Shown here: piece after piece, positions 7,079 through 16,200 of the stretch
Layout of the letters: the number at the start of each line of letters is the position of its first letter
How positions within the stretch are numbered: position 1 is the first letter of the stretch
Origin: Clostridium sp. 1001271st1 H5
GTDB taxonomy: Bacteria; Bacillota; Clostridia; Lachnospirales; Lachnospiraceae
Assembly (NCBI RefSeq): GCF_005845215.1
Contig: NZ_SPHO01000015.1
Location: 1-57,907 of the forward strand
Length of the DNA stretch: 57,907 nt
Direction: 5' to 3'
Program-made: the position numbers and the translations under genes
Notes under the pieces: generated by a model
Database searches by the model: none
What the model was told of the DNA's origin: nothing
The model's input: only the letters and a program-made list of their open reading frames with translations

Positions 7079-7622
7079 TTAAGGCGCAGGGGCTGTTATC
7101 TCCATAGTGTCTGGATGGATCAGAGTGATTACTTTTCCCTGATGCAAGGCATAGTTGACTGTCTGTGCTGTACCTGAGCGCAGCTTTTTCTGATTATCAA
7201 ACACACCGATGATGTACTCTGCATGATCGACCATATAGTAATTCCTTTTTTTTATAACTGGAAACATCCGCAGAATGTGAAATAACAATAGAATCGTTTG
7301 CGTTTTGGATCAGCTTTTTCAATCTATGTTTACTCTGATCCGGCCATTTAGAGTCATAGCCGATAAAGGGAACTACAACGATAATTTTAATATCCTCGTA
7401 TCCCGTTTGTGCTCTCAATGTCAGCAGCTGTTCTCCAGCCCACATATCCACACCAAGAGCACCGCCGACAAAAAAAGTACGGACAAATTTCTCGTCATGG
7501 AGTATCCGAAACTGCTCCAGGAGACATTCTTTTAGTTTTTGGCATAGGGGATCTTCCTCATTATATCCAAAGCAAAATCTTGTTGGTCTGTGGCCGGTAA
7601 TGGCGCAGGCATACTGATTCAT
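7079..7622 (-). pseudogene. DUF1273/SLOG-fold protein, frameshifted at A8
   Basis: The first frame reads MNQYACAITGHRPTRFCFGY from ATG 7622 (behind AAGGGTGAT) through FFVGGALGVDMWAGEQLL and VVPFIGYDSKWPD, then goes out of frame at a run of eight A (7246-7253). The next frame continues exactly where expected with NYYMVDHAEYIIGVFDNQ to a stop at 7079. Removing one A would give an intact protein of about 180 residues. GHRP near the start and the GGALGVD loop are typical of DUF1273/YspA, a SLOG Rossmann-type nucleotide-binding family. Slippage on the A run, a true mutation or a sequencing error could each explain it. Confidence 0.7.
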
Positions 7623-7650
7623 ATAAATCACCCTTGATAACTGCCGTGAT

Positions 7651-7690
7651 TACGCATATAAAGCAAAAATAACGCAAATAATAATGCGTA
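7651..7690. promoter_or_regulatory. candidate operator between DUF1273 and XRE genes
   Basis: TACGCAT (7651-7657) and ATGCGTA (7684-7690) are 7-bp inverted arms 26 bp apart, each followed by ATAAAG, with AACGCAAATA between them. They lie in the divergent gap upstream of the XRE regulator, a usual position for an autoregulatory site. Confidence 0.35.
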
Positions 7691-7779
7691 TAAAGGTCAT
7701 ATTACAAAATTATAACACAACACATACGAAGTATCAAGAATTGCTTTCTGCTATGCTAAAAGAGCAGAGAGGTGAGCGT

Positions 7780-8094
7780 ATGGACGAAGAATTTATCCGC
7801 AATCGAATCACAGAATTACGATTGAAAAAAGGCGTTTCAGAATATCAGATGAGCATGGAGTTAGGGCAGAACAGAAGCTATATTCAGGCGATTTCTTCTG
7901 GGCGTTCTATGCCGTCTATGAAGCAGTTTCTCAACATCTGTGAGTATTTTGAAATCACGCCGCTTCAATTTTTTGATGCACAGGAAAATAACCCTCAGCT
8001 TATCAAGAAGGCTTTAGACGGAATGAGAAAGATGTCAGATGACGATCTGATTATGCTGATTGGTTTTATAAGTCGCTTAAACACAGAAAACTAA
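7780..8094 (+). CDS. XRE-family helix-turn-helix regulator
   Basis: A 104-residue protein from ATG 7780, preferred over an upstream ATG at 7684 because AGAGGTGAGCGT precedes it. The helix-turn-helix spans about residues 6-60: ITELRLKKGVSEYQMSMELG, then SYIQAISSGRSMPSMKQFLN. The C-terminal 40 residues are a small helical segment. It is one of only four plus-strand genes here and stands at the relaxase end of the ICE, where such regulators often control excision or transfer. A perfect terminator follows its stop. Its target is unknown; the inverted repeat at 7651-7690 is a candidate. Confidence 0.85.
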   Translation: MDEEFIRNRITELRLKKGVSEYQMSMELGQNRSYIQAISSGRSMPSMKQFLNICEYFEITPLQFFDAQENNPQLIKKALDGMRKMSDDDLIMLIGFISRLNTEN

Positions 8095-8135
8095 CGATAG
8101 GAGGCAGTAAATGTCCCGTCGTTAGTTTTTTATTT
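8087..8135 (+). terminator. intrinsic terminator of the XRE gene
   Basis: AAAACTAACGA (8087-8097) and TCGTTAGTTTT (8119-8129) are perfect 11-bp arms, and the second arm runs into a T tract. The first arm overlaps the stop codon of the XRE gene. Confidence 0.8.
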
Positions 8136-8139
8136 TATG

Positions 8140-8270
8140 CGCAGCATATTGTGGCAAGCAATGCTTGTGGCTATCCATTTCGCCACAAACTGCTTGTTGA
8201 GGGCAGTGCCCCCAAGCCCCTTTGAACACAGAATTTCATTCTGTGGCTGCGCGTTCTGCGAACGCTTTTG
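8140..8270. other. candidate oriT region of the ICE
   Basis: This non-coding stretch downstream of the relaxase is packed with inverted repeats: TTGTGGC at 8149 and 8165 against GCCACAA at 8182; CAAGCA/TGCTTG at 8155-8167; CACAGAAT/ATTCTGTG at 8227-8245 with a 3-bp loop; and GCGTTC/GAACGC at 8251-8265. A dense repeat array beside a MOBP-type relaxase is typical of an origin of transfer. No nic site is recognisable to me, so this is an inference. Confidence 0.35.
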
Positions 8271-8310
8271 ACCAGGACCAGCTTATCGCTGGCCGTGGTC
8301 TTTTTCTTTT
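8271..8310 (+). terminator. plus-strand terminator at the relaxase 3' end
   Basis: ACCAGGACCAGC (8271-8282) pairs with GCTGGCCGTGGT (8288-8299) at 10 of 12 positions and is followed by CTTTTTCTTTTT on the plus strand. The relaxase stop codon (8285-8283) lies in the loop. It would block plus-strand transcription from entering the relaxase gene. Confidence 0.55.
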
Positions 8311-9695
8311 TCAACATCCTGTTCTACCTCCATTTTCAGCACCCGATCCACATTGGCCTTTGCAGTTAAAAGCTCCCGCATTTCCTCACGGGAACGCCGG
8401 TACTCGGCATAGGTCTTTTTCTTTTCTTCCAGCAATTTCGCATACTCTGTCTGCAACTCTTTGACCTTGGGCAGCTTCTTGACGCCCATCTCATCAAAGG
8501 CATTCTTAGCAGCCTGGTGGAGCAGAATTTCTTCCTCATGTTCCTCCCGGAATTTCTTAGAGTAGCCTGCCTTGCGGTATGCCACATAGACCTCACGGGT
8601 CTTGGCATAATTTACAATGTGAGTACGCAGAACAGCAATCTCTGCCATGCGCTTTTCAGCCGCTTTGATCTGCGCCGAAAGCTCATTGTGATGTGCCGTG
8701 GCAGCCGCAGCCTTTTCTTCCAAAACCGCATACTCCAGCAGGTTATTCTCTGACAAGTAATTCATGGTCTGCGCCATCTGCTTGAGGTTGAACACCTTGG
8801 CCCATCGAGCATAGCCAGCACCTTTTCCAGCCTGCAATTTTGCCTGAATGTCCACCAGCAGATTGACCTTCTGCGTCTCTGCCTGTGTAACTATTTTCTT
8901 TCGTGGGGTATGCGCTTTCTTCCCGGAGAGAACCGCCTGCAAATCATCTAATCCATATCCTTCGCCCAGGCTGTCCATTCGGGCGGCTTTCTCACAGCCG
9001 GGGAGTTTCAAACGATACGATTTTCCGCGCTTTGATACTTCACAGCCGGACTCTTTTAGCAGCTTCAGCAGTTCCTCAAAATTAGCAGGACTTTGTGATA
9101 ATGCGTTGTCAATCGCTACACGCAGCAGCTCTCGGTGAGAGGGCTTTGCCTGATCGCCCAGCCACTTGTTATAGCTCTTTCCGTGAGGTTTCGGATTCTC
9201 CACAATGGACAGTCCGTTTTCGACGCAGATGGTGTCACTTAACTGTCGGACTGCCTTGGTGCTGCCCCAAAAGTTTCGGAATTTCCGGTCATATTCTAAG
9301 CTGACCGATGACCAGATAATGTGATTGTGAATGTGCGACTTGTCTATGTGGGTGCAGACCACAAAGGCATGATTGCCCTTGGTGAATCGCTTGGCAAATT
9401 CCACACCCAGCCGATTGGCTTCCTCCGGTGTGATCTCACCGGGGCGGAACGACTGGCGCACATGATAGGCGATCACATCATCCGCACCTCGCACTCGTCC
9501 GGTCGCGGCAAGGTACTGCCGCTTTGCCAGAAGGAACTCTGCATCCGCAGTCCTGCTGTCACACGCATAGCCGGTAATGAGCCTGCCATTATCTGTTTTT
9601 TTGGGATTGGCCACATAGTCGATGATGTCACTGATCGCCCGACTTTCTGTGCGGCCCTTGCCGACATGAAGCGGCATGATTCTTGTGGTTGCCAT
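8283..9695 (-). CDS. MOBP-type relaxase/mobilisation nuclease
   Basis: A full-length 470-residue relaxase starting MATTRIMPLH behind GGAAGGAGG. The nuclease domain fills about residues 1-250 and contains the metal-binding three-histidine motif HIDKSHIHNHI at 116-126. Nearby tyrosines (Y27, Y43) are candidates for the nicking residue. The rest is a long helical, Lys/Glu-rich coiled-coil region to the C-terminus. It would nick the ICE oriT and lead the strand through the VirB/VirD4 channel, helped by MobC (12097-12435). Transcribed after the AbiE operon terminator; the candidate oriT lies just downstream. Confidence 0.92.
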   Translation of the reverse strand: MATTRIMPLHVGKGRTESRAISDIIDYVANPKKTDNGRLITGYACDSRTADAEFLLAKRQYLAATGRVRGADDVIAYHVRQSFRPGEITPEEANRLGVEFAKRFTKGNHAFVVCTHIDKSHIHNHIIWSSVSLEYDRKFRNFWGSTKAVRQLSDTICVENGLSIVENPKPHGKSYNKWLGDQAKPSHRELLRVAIDNALSQSPANFEELLKLLKESGCEVSKRGKSYRLKLPGCEKAARMDSLGEGYGLDDLQAVLSGKKAHTPRKKIVTQAETQKVNLLVDIQAKLQAGKGAGYARWAKVFNLKQMAQTMNYLSENNLLEYAVLEEKAAAATAHHNELSAQIKAAEKRMAEIAVLRTHIVNYAKTREVYVAYRKAGYSKKFREEHEEEILLHQAAKNAFDEMGVKKLPKVKELQTEYAKLLEEKKKTYAEYRRSREEMRELLTAKANVDRVLKMEVEQDVEKEKDHGQR

Positions 9696-9713
9696 AGGTC
9701 AGACCTCCTTCCC

Positions 9714-9743
9714 GAAAAGAAAACGGCCTGCCATAGCAGACCG
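9714..9743 (-). terminator. intrinsic terminator after the AbiE operon
   Basis: On the minus strand CGGTCTGC and GCAGGCCG close over TATG and are followed by TTTTCTTTT. It lies just past the zinc-ribbon gene and 19 bp before the relaxase start, so it separates the AbiE cargo from the relaxase. Confidence 0.75.
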
Positions 9744-9749
9744 CTTTCA

Positions 9750-10076
9750 CTATTCTATAAAACTTTCTTCATCGAAAAAATTGAACTCATCATCTTCTAA
9801 GTGTCTTGGTGGAAATCTCATTTCATATTGCTCTTGCGCCAATGCACGGACATCAGGCCGCCTATCCTTTAGTCGATTTTTCAGCCAGGACAACTGCTCT
9901 TTCGATAGCCTCCATGGAAGATTCAAAAGACGATTCAGTGTCATCAGTTCAGCCTGCTTTTCTGCTGGTAGCGAAGCACAGGATTTACAAATGTGGGATG
10001 CATGACCTTTGCCTGAAAATTTTTCGTTGGCTTTGTATTCACCACAAACTTTACAATAGTGTCCATGCTTTTTCAT
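9750..10076 (-). CDS. small zinc-ribbon protein linked to AbiE
   Basis: A 108-residue protein starting MKKHGHYCKVCGEYKANEKF at 10076; its ATG overlaps the AbiEii stop (TTATGA), which fixes the start and implies translational coupling. CKVC (8-11) and CKSC (near 31-34) form a likely zinc ribbon with the helix in between. The rest is helical and ends in a very acidic tail (DDEFNFFDEESFIE). I know of no named function. Its tight coupling suggests a third part of the abortive-infection operon, perhaps a regulator or cofactor. No alternative family is visible. Confidence 0.65.
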   Translation of the reverse strand: MKKHGHYCKVCGEYKANEKFSGKGHASHICKSCASLPAEKQAELMTLNRLLNLPWRLSKEQLSWLKNRLKDRRPDVRALAQEQYEMRFPPRHLEDDEFNFFDEESFIE

Positions 10077-10927
10077 AAGCTGATGCCCTTCTCGCAAAGA
10101 ACATATAACCTGCGAATTGCTTTCATAATCACATCCCATTCCAAATCAGAAGCATAAGAAAACTTTTTACGGTATGCCTCCCAAAGTTTTTGCATAACCG
10201 AATCATTTTCCACTTCGTCAAAAACTTCTTCAGCCTGGTTAAGATACTTCTCCGATCCCCGTTTATGAGCAGTTGCCAGAAGCGCATCATGTAAAATTTT
10301 CGGGTTCAGCGTGGTTCCATGCAGCTGTTCTAAAATGTAAATATCGTAGAAATCTCTCATGCGGGTATTGGTTGTGGTTCTAGTAATAATGGTTTCCAGT
10401 TTTTCTGCCAGCACAGTTTCTAAATTATAAGCCCAAATATCAATGGAGCGATCTTCCAGCATAAGTTTGAATGAATACCGAACCTCTCTTGGAGTGATTG
10501 CATCTCCCGTAGAAATATCAATTTTCAAAGGGGTCACTACACCATCGAATGTTGTACTCATGCTGACACGAATCCCCGGATACTCTGCTTCATCCATAAT
10601 CTCCGAAATACTTTTCAGCTGAAATTTAACACCATCATCAATCGGAACAGTTACGATTGATGAAATTAGATTCTCAATATCCTCCACATTAACATTAGCT
10701 CCTTTTATGGTTGCATCCAAATCCATCGTAGAGCGGGCATCCAATCCAACCATAGCCGCTACCAACATACCACCCTTTAAGATAAACTTATCACGATACT
10801 CAGAAAGAGAAATACGCTCCAAAAAACGCTCCATCATGTAGTTCCTCATTAAAATCTGAGCATCTGCGGATTTTTCTCTGGAAAGGTTTCGTATTAAATC
10901 TTTAAGCTGCCTTGCTGTTTTTATCAT
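10073..10927 (-). CDS. abiEii: AbiEii-type nucleotidyltransferase toxin
   Basis: A 284-residue protein of the AbiEii/AbiGii family. The catalytic core is visible as FILKGGMLV at 48-56 followed by RSTMDLDATI at 65-74, the GS/GG...DxD pattern of the nucleotidyltransferase fold, and a KLETIITR segment near 175. AbiEii is the toxin of a type IV toxin-antitoxin phage defence: on infection it halts growth, in related proteins by modifying tRNA. Its ATG overlaps the AbiEi stop by 4 bp. The pair likely protects both the host and the ICE against phages or competing elements. Confidence 0.88.
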   Translation of the reverse strand: MIKTARQLKDLIRNLSREKSADAQILMRNYMMERFLERISLSEYRDKFILKGGMLVAAMVGLDARSTMDLDATIKGANVNVEDIENLISSIVTVPIDDGVKFQLKSISEIMDEAEYPGIRVSMSTTFDGVVTPLKIDISTGDAITPREVRYSFKLMLEDRSIDIWAYNLETVLAEKLETIITRTTTNTRMRDFYDIYILEQLHGTTLNPKILHDALLATAHKRGSEKYLNQAEEVFDEVENDSVMQKLWEAYRKKFSYASDLEWDVIMKAIRRLYVLCEKGISL

Positions 10928-11520
10928 AAAAGTACCTCCAAATACTGTCGTAAAATTTTTTCCACCTTGAACATCCCAGCATATTGCATTAAAGCTCGCA
11001 GGTTCTTATCTTTTCTACGGGCATACGCTTTCAGTGCTCCCTGAAAGGTCTGAATTTCAATTCTGCTACGGCTTCTGAGCAAATCACAGATCGTTCGCTC
11101 CATATCATAAACCGGCACAGTATGCCCGAACGGAGTTTTCGCTGTTGTAAGTCCTACATCATGTAAGTCTGCTTTAATCGTAAAAACTTGAATGCCTTCT
11201 GCTTTCATTTTGCTTGGATTGCATCCAGTTTTGACCGTAACTGTATATTCTATTGGTTCACGGTCTGTCAGATCGTGAAAAAATAAAGCTGTTTCATGTG
11301 AAAATACTGCTTGTTCAAATCGCAAATGAAGCAGATACATGGCATCCACCCAGGAATCTTTGGACAGATAAATCCCATGTGCGACTCTATCCAAATCTCG
11401 TGAACGCACATAATCATAAAATACCGGCTTTGAAATTCCAGAAGATACGACCTGCGATGTTCGCAGCATTCCTTCTTGTGCTGTTAGCATCTGATCCAGC
11501 TGTTCAAATTGTCCCATCAT
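10924..11520 (-). CDS. abiEi: AbiEi-type antitoxin and autorepressor
   Basis: A 198-residue protein with an N-terminal winged helix (about residues 1-70, with LRTSQVVSSGISKPVFYDYV then DRVAHGIYLSKD) and the AbiEi_4-type C-terminal domain containing SHETALFFHDLTDREP. AbiEi antitoxins counter the AbiEii toxin and repress their own operon by binding inverted repeats. Exactly such a site, 9-bp arms overlapping the -10 box, is present upstream (11536-11559). First gene of a three-gene operon with AbiEii and a zinc-ribbon protein. Confidence 0.88.
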   Translation of the reverse strand: MMGQFEQLDQMLTAQEGMLRTSQVVSSGISKPVFYDYVRSRDLDRVAHGIYLSKDSWVDAMYLLHLRFEQAVFSHETALFFHDLTDREPIEYTVTVKTGCNPSKMKAEGIQVFTIKADLHDVGLTTAKTPFGHTVPVYDMERTICDLLRSRSRIEIQTFQGALKAYARRKDKNLRALMQYAGMFKVEKILRQYLEVLL

Positions 11521-11535
11521 GTCACTTCCTTTCGT

Positions 11536-11570
11536 ACTAATATTATATTCAATATTAGTTCAAAAGTAAA
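11536..11570 (-). promoter_or_regulatory. abiE promoter with overlapping operator
   Basis: On the minus strand TTTACT (11570-11565), a 17-bp spacer and TATAAT (11547-11542) form a promoter. ACTAATATT (11536-11544) and AATATTAGT (11551-11559) are perfect 9-bp inverted arms with a 6-bp spacer covering the -10 box and part of the spacer. This fits autorepression by AbiEi, as known for other AbiE systems. Confidence 0.65.
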
Positions 11571-11641
11571 GTCGTGGATATAAAATTCCTTTTCCCAAAT
11601 TTAACAGACGGTGTCTGGCATTTTTATGGTTTTGCGTATTT

Positions 11642-11941
11642 TTATCCATAAACCAACTCCTGAATTGCAAATTTCAAACTCTGCACCTTGCCCAGTAGCC
11701 AGATTGCAGCCAGTGGCAGCCCCATCGGGCTAATCAAAAATGCCATAACCAGCAAAATCACACCATTCTGCGGGGAATAGGTAATAAGCACAGCCACGCC
11801 AAGCAGAGCAATTACAGTGCTGAGCAGACCAAGCACCAGACCGGATATGTAGATCAGCCCCGTGCAGAGCCAGACAAAAAGCGTCAGCACCAAAATGACC
11901 GGTGCAGTTATAATCATCAAAAGCCCTTTCAAAATCTTCAT
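11642..11941 (-). CDS. CD1845 family membrane protein
   Basis: A 99-residue hydrophobic protein with three to four predicted membrane segments: about residues 8-30, 33-55, 60-72 and 74-85, with SPMGLPLAAIWLLGKVQ near the end. This matches the CD1845 family, small membrane proteins found next to mobilisation genes in clostridial conjugative elements. The function is unknown; a role in the transfer apparatus or envelope is inferred. It lies between MobC and the AbiE operon, behind a TTCCTCCTTG-type site (minus AAGGAGGAA). Confidence 0.75.
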   Translation of the reverse strand: MKILKGLLMIITAPVILVLTLFVWLCTGLIYISGLVLGLLSTVIALLGVAVLITYSPQNGVILLVMAFLISPMGLPLAAIWLLGKVQSLKFAIQELVYG

Positions 11942-12021
11942 GTTATTTCCTCCTTGCAGCGTTCTTGGTATCTTTTCTAATCATATTATCCGGCATGGGC
12001 AGGCAAAAGACAAGGATACCG

Positions 12022-12076
12022 ATAAAAAGAAAAAGCGGAGAGAGGAGCAGCGAAGTAATGCCGTTCCTCCCTCCGC
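12022..12076 (-). terminator. intrinsic terminator after mobC
   Basis: On the minus strand the hairpin has arms starting GCGGAGGGAGGA and ending TCCTCTCTCCGC with a loop over GCATTACTTCGC, followed by TTTTTCTTTTT. It lies 20 bp past the MobC stop and ends the long SNF2-MobC transcript. Confidence 0.7.
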
Positions 12077-12096
12077 AAATGGAGTATCTATCCCTG

Positions 12097-12435
12097 TTAT
12101 AAAAGTTTGGAAAGCTGGGTAAGAATTTCCTCTACGCCCTCCCATAACTGTTCCTGCCGCTGGGATATATCCTCCAAGTCAGCATCATAAACCCGTCCAG
12201 TCTCATGCACTTTACGGGTCAGCTGGTTTAAGTTGTTGCTGCTTCGGCGCATCAGGGAAACAAGCTCCTTCAACTCCGGCAGCTCCAGCTTGACTACATA
12301 CCCATCCAGCGCCATTTTTCTTAGATAGGCTTCACGGTTGGAGGTTCCAAACTGAGACATTTTTTGCTCAATCACAGCAAGCTCCTCCGCTGAAACTCTA
12401 AAGTTTAATTGCATATCCCGCTTACGCTTTGCCAT
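12097..12435 (-). CDS. mobC: MobC-type relaxosome protein
   Basis: A 112-residue basic protein starting MAKRKRDMQLNFRVSAEELA. The beginning is a ribbon-helix-helix DNA-binding domain, and MRRSSNNLNQLTRKVHETG at about 67-85 is the typical MobC motif, followed by a coiled coil. MobC proteins bind near oriT and help the relaxase open the DNA. The relaxase of this ICE is at 8283-9695, separated from mobC by CD1845 and the AbiE cargo, which probably entered between them. Its start lies 3 bp past the DUF3848/3849 stop. Confidence 0.88.
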   Translation of the reverse strand: MAKRKRDMQLNFRVSAEELAVIEQKMSQFGTSNREAYLRKMALDGYVVKLELPELKELVSLMRRSSNNLNQLTRKVHETGRVYDADLEDISQRQEQLWEGVEEILTQLSKLL

Positions 12436-12437
12436 AG

Positions 12438-13256
12438 TTATCGCTCCGGCTCCCGTTTCTTCGGGGCGGCAGGCTTATGGGCAGGCAGCTCCTGTTTGAG
12501 CTTATCCCGTACTGAGGGGCGGGACGGTTGCAGTTTTTCTCCCTGAGTACGGCTGCGCTGCTGTTCTACACGCACCAGATCAATAAAGCCATCCAGCACA
12601 GCAGGGTGGCTGTTTAAGGCATAACCACAACGGACAGTTTCGGGATTATCGTTGGGAATGGTCTTAGCCCATTCTTTGTTGCGTCGGGAGTAGCGCCCAT
12701 CCCAGTCCTGAAGCTGGACCGTGTTAGACAGAACCATGGACACACGCTCCATGCCATAGATCTCGATCACACCATTTGCCGCATCGTGGCTGAGATACAT
12801 TCCGTCGAAGTGTTCCCGCACCGCCGCTTCAATGGACTCCTTGCATTGGAGATTTGCATTGTTGGAAGCCCGGTACTGCTCCAGCTCCCCATGTTCTCTC
12901 GCATAGGCGGCAGAATGGGGATAGACCGGTGTTGTTCGCAGTTCCTCTTTGGCTCTGCACACATCATCGGCACGGTTCTCAATGCTGTCCCGGATCACAT
13001 CCATGTGACCGGTCTCCAGCTTTTCAAAGTAACGGTACACATCCGCCAGCGGAGAGGGAGATTCCAAAAGTGCCTGAGCCTGGGCATCAGTCAGCTCCAG
13101 TTCCTCCATCGCCATCACAATGTCCTCACGAACCGTGTACTCATAGGTGTGGTGCAGGATTTCTTCCGGGGGCTGTCTTTTCAGCCAGTCCCGGAACTTG
13201 TCCTGTTCGGCAGCCATCTTTTCATAAAGGGCTGTATTCAGATCGTTAGTATTCAT
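12438..13256 (-). CDS. DUF3848-DUF3849 domain protein
   Basis: A protein of 272 residues starting MNTNDLNTALYEKM, chosen for the GAGGAGGTGCGATAA site; the start overlaps the region of the upstream stop. Residues about 10-95 match DUF3848 (FRDWLKRQPPEEILHHTYEY), and 115-215 match DUF3849 (YPHSAAYAREHGELEQYRAS, EAAVREHFDGMYLSHDA). These domains are found almost only in conjugative elements of Clostridia next to the methylase-SNF2 protein and probably assist DNA processing; no activity is known. The C-terminus is a basic, Pro-rich tail. Confidence 0.85.
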   Translation of the reverse strand: MNTNDLNTALYEKMAAEQDKFRDWLKRQPPEEILHHTYEYTVREDIVMAMEELELTDAQAQALLESPSPLADVYRYFEKLETGHMDVIRDSIENRADDVCRAKEELRTTPVYPHSAAYAREHGELEQYRASNNANLQCKESIEAAVREHFDGMYLSHDAANGVIEIYGMERVSMVLSNTVQLQDWDGRYSRRNKEWAKTIPNDNPETVRCGYALNSHPAVLDGFIDLVRVEQQRSRTQGEKLQPSRPSVRDKLKQELPAHKPAAPKKREPER

Positions 13257-13257
13257 G

Positions 13258-16200
13258 TTATCGCACCTCCTCATGCTGTTTTGGTTTCTTGTCTGTACTG
13301 CGGGGTTGCACCGGGCGTTTTAGGTTATCCAGCACCGAAGGCCGTGTACTTTTGGCAACAACAGACTCGGTGTGTGCCTGTCCCTTTCCGTCGATGTTGA
13401 GCAGGGTATCCAGCTCCACCAGACGGGCGTTTTTGCATCTCAGTTCTTCTTCATAAAGGAATGGCTTTCCGACTTCCTCCTTTGCCGCAGCTTGCTGCTG
13501 ACAGAGGTTATCCAGCTGTGCCTTTGCCGACTCCAGACGCTGGGGCATCTGAGCAAGGGCATTGTCGATACGGGTAAGATTTCCGCGAGGGTCTGTACCA
13601 AGGGTTGCCCGGTGGGTCATCTGTCCTTTCAGCAGGAGCGTATACTCCTGTTTCCAAGCGGAAAATTCCACGGACATGGCATACCCCCGGTAGTTGCCGA
13701 TCTGCACCGGATCGGAGGTTTTAACCTCCTTGCAGGCATCCAAAAGGGCTGCGCCGGCGTTCTCCTTATCGGTCAGCAGATCGCCACGGATTTCCATACC
13801 AGCAAAACCGTCCTCCGGGTGCGGGTGCGCTACCAAAACCTCCAGATCGGATTCAAAGCCCTTGATAAAGCCCTTGTGCTTTTCAATCTCCTCCGGGAAG
13901 TATTTGAGCAGCTGGTCCTCCAGACGATATTGCTTGCTCTGGTGGTCGGCTTTCATCAGCTTCAGGCGGGATACCTCCACATCCAAATCCATACGCTCTT
14001 TGATACGTGGGTCTCCGGCACACAAAGCCTTGATCTCTGCAAAACTGAGGGCGGTTTCATCCACATCATCGCAGGAGCGTACCGGCGATTTAGAAGTCAT
14101 GATCTGACTAATGAATTTTTGCTTATTCTCCACCGTCTGCCAGAGGTATGCGTCAAAGGTTCCTTCGGTCACATAGCGGTACACATGGACAAGAGGATTC
14201 TGGTTACCCTGGCGCTCGATACGGCCCTTGCGCTGGGCAAGGTCTCCCGGTCTCCACGGACAGTCCAGGTCATGAAGTGCCACCAGACGGTCCTGCACAT
14301 TGGTGCCTGCGCCCATCTTGGCGGTGCTGCCCAAAAGGACACGAACCTGACCGGTACGGACTTTAGAGAACAGCTCCTTTTTCCGCACTTCGGTATTGGC
14401 TTCATGGATAAAAGCGATCTGGTCGGCAGGCATCCCCTGAGCAATGAGTTTCTGACGAATATCGTCATATACCGTAAAGGTCGGTTCCTGTTCCGGCAGA
14501 GGCACAGCGTCTTCCAATGCGTGAAGCAGTGGATTATCCAGCGTTTTCGCCGCCTTGCTTGCAGGAGCTTTGGCCTGTGGTGTAGAAATGTCGCAGAACA
14601 CCAGCTGGGTCAGCTTGTCAGCTTTGCCGTCCCGCCAGATCTGCATGATGTTGTCCACACACTGATTGACCTTTGTGCAAGGTTCGTCCGGCAGCATCTG
14701 GTTGACGATCCTCTGGTCCAGCCCCAGCTTGCGGCCATCCGAGGTAATCTTGAGCATGTTATCCTGGGACGGGTCAACAGTTCCGCTGTGTACCAGCGAT
14801 GCACGCTCCGAAAGAGCTTTGACCATTTCCTGCTGATGTTCGGTAGGCTGCGCCACGATGTTGTGGTATTCCACTTCCGGGGTAGGCAGATTCAGCTGGT
14901 CGGCAGTCTTAATGTCAGCCACTTCTTTGAACAGGTTCATCAGCTCCGGCAGGTTAAAGAACTTGCTGAATCTCGTTCTTGCCCGGTAGCCGGTGCCTTC
15001 CGGGGCCAGCTCCAATGCTGTGACGGTCTCCCCAAATCGGGAAGCCCAACAGTCGAAGTGGGTCATGTTCAGCTCTTGCAGGCGTTCATACTGAAGATAA
15101 CGCTGCATGGTGTAAAGCTCGGTCATGGAGTTGCTGACCGGGGTGCCGGTGGCAAAGATCACACCACGATTTCCGGTGATCTCGTCCATATAGCGGCACT
15201 TGGCAAACATATCGGAGGATTTCTGCGCGTCCGATGTGGAAAGACCAGCCACATTTCGCATTTTTGTGTATAAAAACAGGTTCTTGTAGTTGTGGGCCTC
15301 GTCCACAAACAAACGGTCTACCCCCAGCTGCTCAAAAGTTACCACATCGTCTTTTCGCCCCTCGGCTTGCAGCTTTTCCAGTCTGGCTTCCAGAGACTTT
15401 CTGGTACGCTCCAGCTGCTTGACGGTAAAACGCTCGCCGCCGCTGGCCTGCACCTCTGCGATGCCCTCGGTGATCTCGTCGATCTGCTCATAGAGAAGCC
15501 GTTCCTGACGCTCCCGGCTGATGGGGATACGCTCAAACTGGCTGTGTCCCATGATGATGGCGTCGTAGTCACCGGTCGCAATACGGGCGCAGAACTTCTT
15601 GCGGTTATGGGTCTCAAAGTCCTTTTTGGTGGTGACTAAGATGTTGGCAGAAGGATAGAGACGCAGAAACTCCGACGCCCACTGCTCTGTCAGATGGTTT
15701 GGAACCACAAAGAGAGATTTCTGGCACAGTCCCAGGCGTTTGGCTTCCATCGAAGCAGCTACCATTTCAAAAGTTTTGCCTGCGCCTACTTCATGTGCCA
15801 ACAGGGTATTTCCTCCATACAGCACATGGGCAATGGCGCTTTTCTGGTGTTCCCGCAGGGTAATGGCCGGGTTCATGCCTCCAAAAGTGATGTGACTGCC
15901 ATCATATTCACGGGGACGGGTAGAGTTCATTTCCTCGTTGTACTGGCTCACCAAAGTCTGGCGGCGCTCCGGGTCTCTCCAGATCCAGTCCCTAAAGGCT
16001 TCCCGGATCGCCTGCTGTTTTTGAGCCGCCAGGGTGGTCTCCTTGGCATTCAGCACGCGGCGCTCTTTTCCGTCTGCGTCCTCTATGGTGTCATAGATGC
16101 GGACATCCCGCAGGTTTAAGGAATCCTCCAGAATCTTGTAGGCGTTGGCGCGGCTGGTCCCATAGGTGGTATAAGCTGCCACATCGTTGTAGGATACAGA

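Noticed and set aside
13372..15273. Plus-strand frame of 633 codons opposite the methylase-SNF2 gene
   Set aside because: The minus strand here encodes conserved helicase motifs (MGAGTNVQD, GRIERQGNQ); the plus frame has no motif and is a shadow.
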